The translations under genes and the position numbers were made by a program. 64,000 bases of DNA from Hymenobacter sp. BT18 (GTDB taxonomy: Bacteria > Bacteroidota > Bacteroidia > Cytophagales > Hymenobacteraceae), in assembly GCF_012273015.1 (NCBI RefSeq), contig NZ_CP050954.1, positions 3,450,001-3,514,000 on the forward strand. Reading direction: 5' to 3'. The notes under the pieces are model-generated. The model was not told where the DNA came from, did not search any database, and saw nothing but the letters and a program-made list of their open reading frames with translations. How positions within the stretch are numbered: the stretch's first letter is position 1; each line of letters begins with the position of its first letter. Below, in pieces: positions 23,269-31,886 of the stretch.

Positions 23269-24603
23269 CTAGCGGGTAATGACCTGGCCCTGGTGCAGGC
23301 TGATGAACTCGGGACGGTTGTACACTATCTGGCCGGCCAGATAGGTTTGCTCCACTACGCCGCGTAGCTGCTGGCCCACGTAGGGGCTGGTTTTGTGGCG
23401 GTGGTGGAGCAAATCCTCCGTGACGGTGAACGTGGCTTCCTCATCGAGTACCAGCAAATCGGCATCGAAGCCCGCGGCAATCTGGCCTTTGCGGTCATCC
23501 TGGCCGATAAGCTTGGCGGGGTTGGCGCTCAGCCAGTGCGCTAGATCCACTAGGGAAGCGCCGCGCGGCTGGGCCGCCGTCCAAAGCACCGGCAAGGCCA
23601 GCTGCAGGGAGGCAATGCCACCCCAGGCCGTGGTGAAGTCGCCGGAATCGAGCTGCTTGAGGTCGGGTGGGGCGGGAGAATGGTCGGTAGCTACAAAGTC
23701 AATGAGGCCGGTTTGCAGGGCCTGCCAGAGCTGCTCGTTGTTGGCTTGCTCGCGGATGGGCGGGGCGCACTTAAAGCGGGTTTGCCCGTCGGGGATGTCC
23801 TCGGCAGCAAAAAATAGATAGTGCTGGCCAGTCTCCACTGTAATGGGCAGCCCTTCGGCCTTGGCTGCGGCCAGCTGGGGCAGGGAGTCAGCCGAGGAAA
23901 GGTGTACGATGTGCGTGCGGCAGCCAGTTTCCCGACACAGCCGGATCATCAGCGCCACGGCTTCGTCTTCCCAGCTCCTGGGGCGGGAGGCCAGGTAGTT
24001 CGGGTACGACTGCTTGTCACCCTGCTTCCAGGTGTCATCGTCCTGGCTTAGCTCGCAGTGCACCAGCAGGGGCAGGCCATGGCGAGCCAGCAGGGGCATC
24101 ACGGCGCGCAGATCGGCCTCGGTAGCATTCGGAAAATCGTCGATGCCGGAGTGAGTCAGAAAGGCCTTGAAGCCGAGCACGCCGTGGGCAATCAGTCCTT
24201 CCACCTCCGCTGCATTGCCGGGTACGATACCGCCCCAGAAGCCCACGTTGGTGTGCAGGTTCTGGCGGGCAGCGGCCAGCTTCAGCTCCAGGCTGGCTAC
24301 CGAAGTCGTGACGGGTGCCGAGTTTAGGGGCATGTCCACGAGCATGGTAAGGCCGCCGGCCAGGGCGGCGCGGGTGGCTGTGTCGAAGCCTTCCCAGGCA
24401 GTACGCCCCGGCTCGTTGATGTGCACGTGCGGGTCGATGAGGCCCGGCAGCAAGGTCCGGTGGCCCAGGTCGATAATGGGCATTTGTACAGGCACGCCGG
24501 GCTCCAGCACCGCCGCGATGCGCCCGGCCTGCACGACCACCAGCGCCGGCTGCATGCCGGTGGGCAGCACCACTTTTTTACTAACTAAGGCGAAATCCTG
24601 CAT
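23269..24603 (-). CDS. allB: Allantoinase
   Basis: Opens the hydantoin ring of S-allantoin to give allantoate. 444 residues of the cyclic amidohydrolase family. Metal ligands are visible as H59 and H61 (DPHVHINEPGR), the carboxylated-lysine region FKAFLTHSG, two more histidines and the final aspartate in ATDHSPAP. It is first of the minus-strand urate operon and faces puuD across a 221-bp divergent control region. Dihydropyrimidinase or dihydroorotase are related, but the context favours allantoinase. Confidence 0.93.
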   Translation of the reverse strand: MQDFALVSKKVVLPTGMQPALVVVQAGRIAAVLEPGVPVQMPIIDLGHRTLLPGLIDPHVHINEPGRTAWEGFDTATRAALAGGLTMLVDMPLNSAPVTTSVASLELKLAAARQNLHTNVGFWGGIVPGNAAEVEGLIAHGVLGFKAFLTHSGIDDFPNATEADLRAVMPLLARHGLPLLVHCELSQDDDTWKQGDKQSYPNYLASRPRSWEDEAVALMIRLCRETGCRTHIVHLSSADSLPQLAAAKAEGLPITVETGQHYLFFAAEDIPDGQTRFKCAPPIREQANNEQLWQALQTGLIDFVATDHSPAPPDLKQLDSGDFTTAWGGIASLQLALPVLWTAAQPRGASLVDLAHWLSANPAKLIGQDDRKGQIAAGFDADLLVLDEEATFTVTEDLLHHRHKTSPYVGQQLRGVVEQTYLAGQIVYNRPEFISLHQGQVITR

Positions 24604-24752
24604 GAAGTGTAGTGAACTGTGCTACAAAATGAGAATATTTCAAACACGAAGTGCTGCCTGCGCGGCCTTTCACGGGCCGAAACCGTCAAAATCAAGTGCA
24701 AAGGGTAGCTCTTTAGAGAGGCTAACGGCTGGCAGATAGCATTTTGGCGGGT

Positions 24753-24786
24753 TCCGGCCGTTTGATTTACAGCGTATTTACCTTTT
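24753..24786 (+). promoter_or_regulatory. Candidate puuD promoter in the allB-puuD divergent region
   Basis: TTTG at 24753-24756 and TACCTTTT at 24779-24786 are 22 bases apart, a loose match to the Bacteroidota -33/-7 pattern. Right after it, 24787-24805 forms a perfect 8-bp inverted repeat (CCCGAAAC-GGA-GTTTCGGG), which would be in the 5' leader or act as an operator. Confidence 0.4.
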
Positions 24787-24824
24787 CCCGAAACGGAGTT
24801 TCGGGACGCGTTCCTGTTTGCGTT

Positions 24825-26231
24825 ATGATGCACGTCGTGGTTTTGTTGGTGGTGGCGGCAGTGTTTTTCCTGATTCTGGGCGCCAGCTGGGTGCTGCACC
24901 GGGTAGCCCGCACCCACCGGCACGGTGGGGCCCTGGGCGAGGGTGGCCTGACCATGCAGGGCTTCGGCTATGGCCTCACGGTGCTGGCCGTGCTGTTTCT
25001 GCTGCTGGTATTCTACCTGCTGGTGCAGGGCACGCCTTGGGAAGGCCACCTCATGGAGTGGCTCAATATTGTGGTGCGCCTGATGCACGTCACCTTCGGT
25101 ATTGCCTGGATTGGGGCCTCCTTCTACTTCGTGTTTCTGGAAAATGCCCTCAACCGCACCGAAAACGTGCGCGAGGAGCTGGCGGGCAACCTCTGGGCCG
25201 TGCACGGGGGGGGCTTCTACTACCTGGAAAAGTACAAGCTGGCCCCACCCCAGATTCCCAAGGCCCTGCACTGGTTTAAGTACGAAGCCTATTTCACCTG
25301 GCTTACCGGCTTCAGCTTACTGTGCGTGGTGTACTACTTCAACGCCGGTGCCATGCTCATCGACCCGCAGGTGCTGGCCATCAGTCCGCTGGCCGGAGTG
25401 GCTATTGGGGTAGGCTCCTTTGTAGTGGCTTGGATGCTCTACCATGTGCTGTGCCGCACCCCGCTGGTGAAGAACGGGCTGGTTATGGCCGTGCTGGGTT
25501 TTTTGATTTGCACGGCCTTCGCGTGGTTTTACTGCCAGGTGTTCAGCGCCCGGGCGGCCTACCTGCACTTCGGGGCCATGCTGGGCACGCTCATGGTGGG
25601 CAACGTGTTTTTTATCATCATCCCGGCCCAGAAAGCTATGGTGAAGGCCGCCACCGAAGGCCAGCCCCTCAACCCCGAGCTGGGCAAGCACGCCGGCCTT
25701 CGGTCCCTGCACAACAACTACTTCACGCTGCCGGTGCTGTTCGTGATGATCAGCAACCACTTCCCCAGCACGTTCGGGCATAGCTACCCGTGGGCAGTGT
25801 TGGCCGCCATTGCCCTGGGCACGGCTGGTATCAAGCATTGGCTGAACCTGCGCGAAAAGCACCAGGCCACCGGGCTGGTATTCCCGTTGGCGGCGGGCCT
25901 GCTGCTGGCCGTGGCCTTCGTCACGGCCCCAAAAACCGAAACCGGCGCGGGCCCTGCCTGTACGCCCAACGTGGGGGTGGCCCAGGTCCAGGGCATCGTG
26001 CAACTGCGGTGCGTGCGCTGCCACTCCGCTCAGCCTACTGATGAGGTCTTCACTACTGCGCCCAACGGCGTGATGTTCGACACGCCCCAGGACATAGCCC
26101 GTCTCAAAGACAAAATCATGCAGCGCGTGGTCGTAACCAAAACGATGCCCCAGAACAACAAAACCCACATGACTCAGGAGGAGCGGGACCTACTACGATG
26201 CTGGATAGAGCAAGGAGCGAAGGTGGAGTAG
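24825..26231 (+). CDS. puuD: Membrane urate hydroxylase PuuD with C-terminal cytochrome c domain
   Basis: Oxidises urate to 5-hydroxyisourate and passes electrons to the respiratory chain, in place of soluble uricase. 468 residues: eight or so membrane helices (about 5-370) including VVRLMHVTFGIAWIGASFYFVFLENAL-type sequence in TM3, then a periplasmic cytochrome c domain with CVRCH at 396-400 and a likely axial methionine in the KTMPQNN region. The ATG at 24825 is followed by another at 24828. It is divergent from the allB operon and shares its control region. It completes the pathway from urate; no xanthine dehydrogenase genes are in the window. Confidence 0.93.
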   Translation: MMHVVVLLVVAAVFFLILGASWVLHRVARTHRHGGALGEGGLTMQGFGYGLTVLAVLFLLLVFYLLVQGTPWEGHLMEWLNIVVRLMHVTFGIAWIGASFYFVFLENALNRTENVREELAGNLWAVHGGGFYYLEKYKLAPPQIPKALHWFKYEAYFTWLTGFSLLCVVYYFNAGAMLIDPQVLAISPLAGVAIGVGSFVVAWMLYHVLCRTPLVKNGLVMAVLGFLICTAFAWFYCQVFSARAAYLHFGAMLGTLMVGNVFFIIIPAQKAMVKAATEGQPLNPELGKHAGLRSLHNNYFTLPVLFVMISNHFPSTFGHSYPWAVLAAIALGTAGIKHWLNLREKHQATGLVFPLAAGLLLAVAFVTAPKTETGAGPACTPNVGVAQVQGIVQLRCVRCHSAQPTDEVFTTAPNGVMFDTPQDIARLKDKIMQRVVVTKTMPQNNKTHMTQEERDLLRCWIEQGAKVE

Positions 26232-26367
26232 GGCTAGCCAGCCTGGACGGGTAGAAAAACAGAAGCTTTCGTTTTGTATGAATATTCATAGAAAATAGGG
26301 GTTTTAATGAATATATTTTTACCTTGTTCGGCTTTTAAACACAGTCCCCTTACAAACCTCTTGCTTC

Positions 26368-26919
26368 ATGAAACACTTTTTCTATCAAGCACTTTGCTGC
26401 CTGGCGTTGTCCCTGGCCGGCTGTTCCTCAAAAGAGTCGGATGCGGTGCAGCCGCTGGCGGCCCGTGTTGGCGCTGACGCCAAGGCGGGGGCCCTTTCTA
26501 CCCCCACCCTCAGCCAGGCATTTACCAATAAAACCTTCATCGGGGTGCAGGTTACGGCCGGCGCTACCGGGGCACCAGCTGGCTTTTCCTTGCAGTGGAT
26601 GACGGCCGCCGATTTTGCTGCCAGCGGTGGTGTATGGAACGATGCGCTGGCGTGCAAAGCCTCGTTTAGCGGTAACGCCCGGGACTCCCGCTACGCCCTG
26701 GCCGCCGGAGAATCGGCGGTGGTCAACGTTGGCAGTCTGTTGTTGGATAACGGTGCTTCGGCTTCCTGCACCGATGCGCTGGCCTGCGGGACAACGTACG
26801 TATTCCGGGCTTTTGCCCACGCCGAGAAGTCCAGCAAGCGCAGTGCCTTCACGGAAGTAAGCTACTTCAACACCCTGAGCTGCTTTGGCTTCCCTACTGG
26901 CGAAGAGGAAGTAGACTAG
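26368..26919 (+). CDS. Hypothetical lipoprotein
   Basis: 183 residues, family not recognised. A lipoprotein signal ends in LAGC (Cys19) followed by SSKES. Four further cysteines (CKASF, CTDALACGT, LSCFG) could form disulfides in an exported beta-rich domain. The acidic tail ends GEEEVD. An AT-rich tract with TACCTTGT at 26320-26327 lies 40 bp upstream and may be its -7 element. It is convergent with typA, separated by a very long hairpin. Confidence 0.7.
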   Translation: MKHFFYQALCCLALSLAGCSSKESDAVQPLAARVGADAKAGALSTPTLSQAFTNKTFIGVQVTAGATGAPAGFSLQWMTAADFAASGGVWNDALACKASFSGNARDSRYALAAGESAVVNVGSLLLDNGASASCTDALACGTTYVFRAFAHAEKSSKRSAFTEVSYFNTLSCFGFPTGEEEVD

Positions 26920-26976
26920 TCTTCGGTGCTGAGCACTTAGCGCCGTATCTGCTTACGGAACCGCGCGACATAAACA

Positions 26977-27041
26977 GTACTCCTTCAAGCTAAAATGCCC
27001 GGCACGCTGAGTGTGCCGGGCATTCTAGCTTGAAGGAGTAC
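26977..27041. terminator. Long hairpin between convergent genes, probable bidirectional terminator
   Basis: Arms 26977-27005 and 27013-27041 pair over 29 bp with one mismatch and a 7-base loop. There is no strong T-run, so its terminator role is inferred from position between the lipoprotein gene and typA. The arm contains TCCTTCAAGCTAAAATGCC, unrelated to the GAGCGAAG repeat family. Confidence 0.6.
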
Positions 27042-27216
27042 CAGGCTGCGGCCGGGTTTGGCTTAGCGGCCAAGCCGGGGCGCAGCCGTTGAGTTGCTAC
27101 CGGACTGGTAGCCCGGAAAATGGCACTGGCTGCCTTCAACAAAAGAGGCGCAGCCTCTGGCCGCGCCCCTTTCCAGACCAACGGCGCAAAGCCATTGGCT
27201 AACAGACTATAGAAAA

Positions 27217-29025
27217 CTAGTCTACTTTCTTGGCCGAACGCAGACGCTCGTTTTCGTCGAGCAGGATTTTACGCATCCGCACCGACTTGGGCGTTACTTC
27301 CAGGTATTCATCCTTCTGGATGTATTCCATGGCTTCTTCCAGGGAGAACTGGCGCTTGGGCACGATTTTCACGTTTTCGTCCGAGCCGGAAGCACGCATG
27401 TTGGTGAGCTTCTTGCCTTTCTGAATGTTGATGGTCAGGTCGTTGGGGCGGGTATGCTCGCCGATAACCTGGCCAGCGTACACTTCCTCGCCTGGGTCCA
27501 CAAAGAACTCACCGCGGTCCTGCATCTTGTCGATGGTATAAGCAGTGCCGGCACCGGTGTCCATCGAAATCAGCGAACCGGAGATACGGCCGGGGATTAC
27601 GCCCTTATACGGCTCGTAAGCCGAGAAGCGGTGGTTCATGATGGCCTCACCCGCGGTGGCGGTCAGCACGTTGTTGCGCAGGCCAATTAGGCCCCGGGCC
27701 GGAATGTTGAACTCCAGGTGCTGCAGGTCGCCCTTGGGCTCCATGATGGTCAGCTCACCTTTGCGCATGGTCACCAGCTCGATAACCTTACCAGCGGTTT
27801 CCTCGGGTACGTCTACCACCAGGTGCTCAATGGGCTCCAGGCGGTTGCCTTCCTCATCCTCGCGGAACAGTACCTGGGGCTGGCCTACCTGCAGCTCGAA
27901 CCCTTCGCGACGCATGGTCTCAATGAGTACCGACAAGTGCAGAATGCCGCGGCCGTACACCAGGAAGGTGTCTTCGCGGTCGGTTTCCTTCACGCGCAAA
28001 GCCAGGTTTTTCTCGGTTTCCTTGAACAGCCGGTCACGCAGGTGGCGCGAGGTCACAAACTTGCCTTCCTTACCGAAGAAGGGCGAGTTGTTGATGGTGA
28101 ACAGCATGTTCATCGTCGGCTCGTCGATGCTGATGGTGGTCAGCCCTTCGGGGTTCTCGGCGTCGGCGAGGGTGTCGCCAATGTCGAAGCCTTCGATGCC
28201 GGTTACGGCGCAGATTTCGCCCGAGCTAACTTCGGAAACCTTGGTGCGGCCCAGGCCTTCGAATACCTGCAGCTCTTTGATTTTTACTTTCTTGATGGTG
28301 CCGTCGCGCTTCACCAGGCTCATGTTGGCGCCTTCCTTCAGCGTACCGCGGTGCACGCGGCCGATGGCGATACGGCCCACGAACGAGGAGTAGTCAAGCG
28401 AAGTAACCTGCATCTGGGGCGTGCCATCCAGCTGGGGGGCAGGGGGGATGGAAGCCACCACGGCGTCGAGCAGCGGGATGATGCTGTCGGTCTTTTGCTT
28501 CCAGTCGGTGCTCATCCAGCCCTGTTTCGAAGAGCCGTACAGGGTCACGAAGTCCAGCTGGTCTTCGTTGGCACCGAGGTTGAACATCAGGTCGAACACC
28601 TGCTCGTGCACCTCATCGGGGCGGCAGTTTTCCTTGTCAACTTTGTTGACCACCACGATGGGCTTCAGGCCCAGGTCAATGGCTTTGCCCAGCACGAAGC
28701 GCGTCTGGGGCATGGCACCTTCGAAGGCATCCACGAGCAGCAGTACGCCGTCGGCCATCTTCAGTACGCGCTCCACCTCACCACCGAAGTCGGCGTGACC
28801 AGGGGTGTCGATAATGTTGATTTTAACGTCTTTGTACCGTACCGAAACGTTTTTGGAGACGATGGTAATGCCCCGCTCACGCTCCAGGTCATTGTTGTCC
28901 AGAATCAGGTCGTCGAACTGCTGGTGCTCGTCGAACAGCTTGGAGGCGTGAATGATCTTGTCCACGAGCGTAGTCTTGCCGTGGTCAACGTGCGCGATGA
29001 TGGCGATATTGCGAATGTTCTGCAT
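27217..29025 (-). CDS. typA: Ribosome-associated GTPase BipA/TypA
   Basis: Translational GTPase involved in 50S assembly and stress or cold adaptation. 602 residues, full length. G1 AHVDHGKTT (11-19), the RGIT switch I, G3 DTPGHADF, G4 NKVDKENCRP, then domain II, an EF-G-like domain III/V and the BipA-specific C-terminal domain. The ATG at 29025 gives the conserved start MQNIRNIAIIAHVDHG; the longer upstream frame is rejected. A TACCTTTG element lies 20 bases upstream. Confidence 0.97.
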   Translation of the reverse strand: MQNIRNIAIIAHVDHGKTTLVDKIIHASKLFDEHQQFDDLILDNNDLERERGITIVSKNVSVRYKDVKINIIDTPGHADFGGEVERVLKMADGVLLLVDAFEGAMPQTRFVLGKAIDLGLKPIVVVNKVDKENCRPDEVHEQVFDLMFNLGANEDQLDFVTLYGSSKQGWMSTDWKQKTDSIIPLLDAVVASIPPAPQLDGTPQMQVTSLDYSSFVGRIAIGRVHRGTLKEGANMSLVKRDGTIKKVKIKELQVFEGLGRTKVSEVSSGEICAVTGIEGFDIGDTLADAENPEGLTTISIDEPTMNMLFTINNSPFFGKEGKFVTSRHLRDRLFKETEKNLALRVKETDREDTFLVYGRGILHLSVLIETMRREGFELQVGQPQVLFREDEEGNRLEPIEHLVVDVPEETAGKVIELVTMRKGELTIMEPKGDLQHLEFNIPARGLIGLRNNVLTATAGEAIMNHRFSAYEPYKGVIPGRISGSLISMDTGAGTAYTIDKMQDRGEFFVDPGEEVYAGQVIGEHTRPNDLTINIQKGKKLTNMRASGSDENVKIVPKRQFSLEEAMEYIQKDEYLEVTPKSVRMRKILLDENERLRSAKKVD

Positions 29026-29044
29026 ACAATGGGTTTTCCGGGTG

Positions 29045-29072
29045 CAAAGGTACGGAATGTTTGGCGCAAAAA
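29045..29072 (-). promoter_or_regulatory. Candidate typA promoter
   Basis: On the minus strand TACCTTTG (29052-29045) matches the Bacteroidota -7 consensus. A TTTTTG run at about 29072-29067 is a possible -33 element with shorter than usual spacing. It is well placed, ending 20 bases before the start codon. Confidence 0.5.
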
Positions 29073-29280
29073 CTTGCAGGTAATTAATTGTTACTGAGTG
29101 AGGAAGAAACGGCCGGCGAGAACTAAGACAACTAATTGGGCGCCTGCGGTTCCGAAATAGGACGGGCAGCAACTTTCTAAATGGGCCAAAGCCGAACCGT
29201 AGGCGGGCTGCGTATGTTGTATTCGAAGCCCGGTTCTGGCCTGGGTTTCCGCTCATTGTCTTTACTTTCTCTTCTTGCTC

Positions 29281-29838
29281 ATGCGTTCTTCCTTCCTCGT
29301 TCTGCTGCTATCGGTTTTCACCCTGAACTCGGCCTGCTCACAGAAAAAAAATGTGGCCGTAGAAAAGCCCCAGGCGCCCACCCAGCCCACAGCCGCGGCC
29401 AAAGCTTATCCGAAACCCCGGCTCGTGACGGGCAAGCCCGATGAGTTTCCCATCCGCAAAACCGATGCGCAGTGGAAGGCCCAGCTCACGCCCGACCAGT
29501 ACTTTATTTTGCGGCAGCAGGGCACGGAGCGGGCCTTCACGGGCAAGTACCACGACAACCACGAGAAGGGCAACTACTACTGCGCCGCCGACCACAATCT
29601 GCTGTTCTCGTCCGAAACCAAGTTTGAGTCGGGCACGGGCTGGCCGAGCTTCTGGGCCCCGGCTTCCGAAAACAGCCTGAAGGTAACGGCCGACAACAGC
29701 TACGGCATGAGCCGCGACGAGCTGGTATGCGCCAAATGCGGCGGCCACCTTGGCCACGTGTTCAACGACGGTCCCCAGCCCACCGGCCTGCGCTACTGCA
29801 TGGATGGCAACGGCATGGTATTCGAAAAAGCAAAATAA
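29281..29838 (+). CDS. msrB: Peptide-methionine (R)-S-oxide reductase, exported lipoprotein form
   Basis: Repairs oxidised methionine (R-sulfoxide) in envelope proteins. 185 residues. A lipoprotein signal ends NSAC (Cys19-21 region), then a linker to about 55 and the MsrB domain: [28 protein letters not shown] and the catalytic cysteine in RYCMDG. The first zinc-binding pair of typical MsrB (CxxC before LF) is here CAAD, so only one pair remains and the zinc site is probably altered or absent. The ATG at 29281 starts the signal peptide. Confidence 0.92.
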   Translation: MRSSFLVLLLSVFTLNSACSQKKNVAVEKPQAPTQPTAAAKAYPKPRLVTGKPDEFPIRKTDAQWKAQLTPDQYFILRQQGTERAFTGKYHDNHEKGNYYCAADHNLLFSSETKFESGTGWPSFWAPASENSLKVTADNSYGMSRDELVCAKCGGHLGHVFNDGPQPTGLRYCMDGNGMVFEKAK

Positions 29839-29864
29839 AACCGCAGCTGACCGGTAAGCGTTGG

Positions 29865-29911
29865 GCCCGTCAGCTACCGGCAGCCGCTAACTGACGGGCT
29901 TACTACTTTTG
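29865..29911 (+). promoter_or_regulatory. Hairpin after msrB followed by a TACTTTTG element
   Basis: GCCCGTCAG (29865-29873) pairs with CTGACGGGC (29891-29899), which could end the msrB transcript. TACTTTTG at 29904-29911 follows at once and fits a -7 box for the DUF3050 gene, though no TTTG is present at the right distance. Weak evidence. Confidence 0.35.
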
Positions 29912-29999
29912 CGGGCGGCCCGCTGGCAATCCAAGCCGGCGGGCCGTTTCGTTTGTTGCGTTGGCAGCGCCCCGTAGGCACTGTCCTTTTGCTTTTCTC

Positions 30000-30803
30000 A
30001 TGCCACCACTTTCTTCCCCCAACGACCCTATTGCCAACCTGCAGGCCGCCCTGGCGCCGGCCCGTCAGCACCTTATCGACCACGGCGTGTACCAGTCGCT
30101 GCATTCCCTGGATGACTTGCGCGTGTTTATGCAGCACCACGTGTTTGCGGTGTGGGATTTTATGTCCCTGCTCAAGGCCCTGCAGCGGGAACTCACGTGC
30201 GTGGCGGTGCCCTGGGTGCCGCGCGGCAACCCGGTTACCCGCCGCCTCATCAACGACATTGTGCTGGAAGAAGAAACCGACCTGGACCCCGAGGGCCGAC
30301 CGGCCAGCCACTTTGAGCTATATCTGCGCGCCATGCGGGAGTGCGGCGCCGATACGGCGCCCATCGAAAAGCTGCTGGCTGCCCTGGCGGCCGGCGCTAC
30401 CGTGGACGCGGCCCTGCAGCAGGCGGAAGCGCCGGCTTCGGTCCGGGCGTTTGTGCTGGAAACGTTTCGCATTATTGAGGCCGGCCAGCCCCATGCCGTT
30501 GCCGCAGCCTTCACCTTTGGCCGCGAAGACGTAATTCCCGCCATGTTCCGCCACCTAGTGCACGATTTGCGCCAGCGTTTCCCCGGTCAGCTCGACACGT
30601 TCACGTATTACCTCGACCGCCACATTCAGCTCGACGAAGAAGTACACACCCCTTTAGCCCAGCAGATGGTGCGCGAGCTGTGCGGCCACGATGCTGCGCG
30701 CTGGACCGAGAGCCGCGAAGTGGCAGCCCGCTGCATGCAGGCCCGCGTGGCGCTGTGGGACGGAATCCGGGCGGCACTCCGGCAGCCGGCGGCGGTAGGG
30801 TAG
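30000..30803 (+). CDS. DUF3050 protein, possible heme-oxygenase-like diiron enzyme
   Basis: 267 residues, all-helical, matching the DUF3050 pattern. Conserved polar residues are clustered as in heme-oxygenase-fold metalloenzymes: H46/H47 (QHHVFAVWDFM), E90-E92 and D94 (VLEEETD), E176 (FGREDVIP) and D212-x3-H216 (RHIQLDEEVH). The last is the D-x3-H pattern seen in heme-oxygenase-like diiron oxidases. No function is established for DUF3050, so a metal-dependent oxidase is an inference from these residues. It stands alone between msrB and a small lipoprotein gene. Confidence 0.8.
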   Translation: MPPLSSPNDPIANLQAALAPARQHLIDHGVYQSLHSLDDLRVFMQHHVFAVWDFMSLLKALQRELTCVAVPWVPRGNPVTRRLINDIVLEEETDLDPEGRPASHFELYLRAMRECGADTAPIEKLLAALAAGATVDAALQQAEAPASVRAFVLETFRIIEAGQPHAVAAAFTFGREDVIPAMFRHLVHDLRQRFPGQLDTFTYYLDRHIQLDEEVHTPLAQQMVRELCGHDAARWTESREVAARCMQARVALWDGIRAALRQPAAVG

Positions 30804-30879
30804 GCGGCTCAACTTCTGCGCCCCTGCGCCGTTGTAAGAAAGGTTAGCCGGGTTTCGGCTACCTTCTTTTTTTGCCTCG

Positions 30880-31224
30880 ATGAGACTTCCCTCTAGTTCT
30901 TTCCGCCTGTTGCTGCCAGTGCTGGCGGGTATGCTTTCCTGCACTACGGCCGAAGAAAGTGCCGTGGAGCGGGAGCGGCCGACTGCGCCTGCTTCCATTA
31001 CCACCGACGCCGACCGGCAGGCAGCCTACAATAGCAACGCGGGCTACGGGGGCTCCGTGCCCGATGCTACCCCGGGCCGCGTACCCATCCGGGAGCAAAG
31101 CAGCGGCATCAACTCGCGCAAACGGCCCGAAACCCTGAACACCGACGACCCCAACAACTCGACCCCCGAAACCCGGCTGCGCCGGCTGAATGGAGCTCCG
31201 GTAGATACCCTGCGCCGGCCCTAG
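30880..31224 (+). CDS. Small hypothetical lipoprotein
   Basis: 114 residues: a lipoprotein signal ending MLSC (Cys21), then a polar, proline- and asparagine-rich chain with no obvious fold (for example NTDDPNNSTPETRLRR). Probably an outer-membrane-anchored disordered peptide. No family recognised. A bidirectional terminator follows. Confidence 0.6.
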   Translation: MRLPSSSFRLLLPVLAGMLSCTTAEESAVERERPTAPASITTDADRQAAYNSNAGYGGSVPDATPGRVPIREQSSGINSRKRPETLNTDDPNNSTPETRLRRLNGAPVDTLRRP

Positions 31225-31244
31225 CGAGGCTAGCAATAACAAGA

Positions 31245-31286
31245 AAAACGGTCTGCCTGCCTTTTGTGAGGCTAGTAGACCGTTTT
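31245..31286. terminator. Bidirectional terminator
   Basis: AAAACGGTCT (31245-31254) pairs with AGACCGTTTT (31277-31286), so a T-run follows the stem on either strand. It serves the convergent small lipoprotein gene and the H1-like gene. Confidence 0.75.
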
Positions 31287-31304
31287 CCTGCTTTTGGGCT
31301 GTTG

Positions 31305-31886
31305 CTAAGCGGCGTCCGTGCCCGAAGGCGCTTCCGCGGTGGGAGCGGCTGGCTTGCGGGACGTGGCGGGGCGGCGGGGGGCGGCCTTAGCAGCCGGAGC
31401 AGCCGGCTTGGCGGCGGGTCTGGCGGGGCGGCGGGGCGCTGGCGCAGCGGCTCCAGCCCCTTCGGGGGCGTTGGCGTCCTGCGCGCTGGTATCAGTAGAA
31501 ATGCTGTCGGAGCCGGCGGGGGTGCCGGTGTCGTAGTGGCGCACTATCGTGTGCAGGGCTTGCTCAAACATGCGCTCCGTATCGGCGTCGAGGCGGCGGG
31601 TGGCTTCCTTTACCACTTCCTTGAGCTTGGCTTTCGTTTCCAGCCGAATGCGCTTCACTACTTCGTCCATGCGCTTGTCGAGCTCCTGCTGCAGCTGTTT
31701 GGCCGCCGATTTCAGGCTCTTTTTCTGGCTGGCTTTTTTGGTAGAACGGGCATCCGTGAGGGCATCGGTGGTGCGCGTCGCGGCTTTGCTGGCCTTGTCG
31801 GCTTTGCGCTGGGCCTTGTGCTCCGCTTTCTGCGCAGGGGTTTTCTTCACCTTCTTTTCAGCCGGCGCTTTTTCAGTTTTTTTCAT
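31305..31886 (-). CDS. Lys/Ala/Pro-rich protein resembling bacterial histone H1-like proteins
   Basis: 193 residues of low complexity in three parts. Residues 1-60 are Lys/Ala-rich (KKVKKTPAQKAEHKAQRK). Residues 60-115 form a charged helix, perhaps a coiled coil (KQLQQELDKRMDEVVKRI). The C-terminal 60 residues are Ala/Pro/Arg repeats (PARPAAKPAAPAAK, APRRPATSRKPAAP). The two basic tails resemble H1-like or AlgP-type DNA-binding proteins. DNA binding is inferred from composition; a phasin-like scaffold for granules is another option because of the central amphipathic helix. It is divergent from metG. Confidence 0.65.
   Translation of the reverse strand: MKKTEKAPAEKKVKKTPAQKAEHKAQRKADKASKAATRTTDALTDARSTKKASQKKSLKSAAKQLQQELDKRMDEVVKRIRLETKAKLKEVVKEATRRLDADTERMFEQALHTIVRHYDTGTPAGSDSISTDTSAQDANAPEGAGAAAPAPRRPARPAAKPAAPAAKAAPRRPATSRKPAAPTAEAPSGTDAA

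Noticed and set aside
26990..27181. Small open frame of 63 codons on the minus strand between the lipoprotein gene and typA
   Set aside because: It lies over the long hairpin and shows no signal, membrane segment or known motif.
27718..29097. A 459-codon open frame antisense to typA
   Set aside because: Shadow of typA. It has no motif and runs through the typA promoter region.
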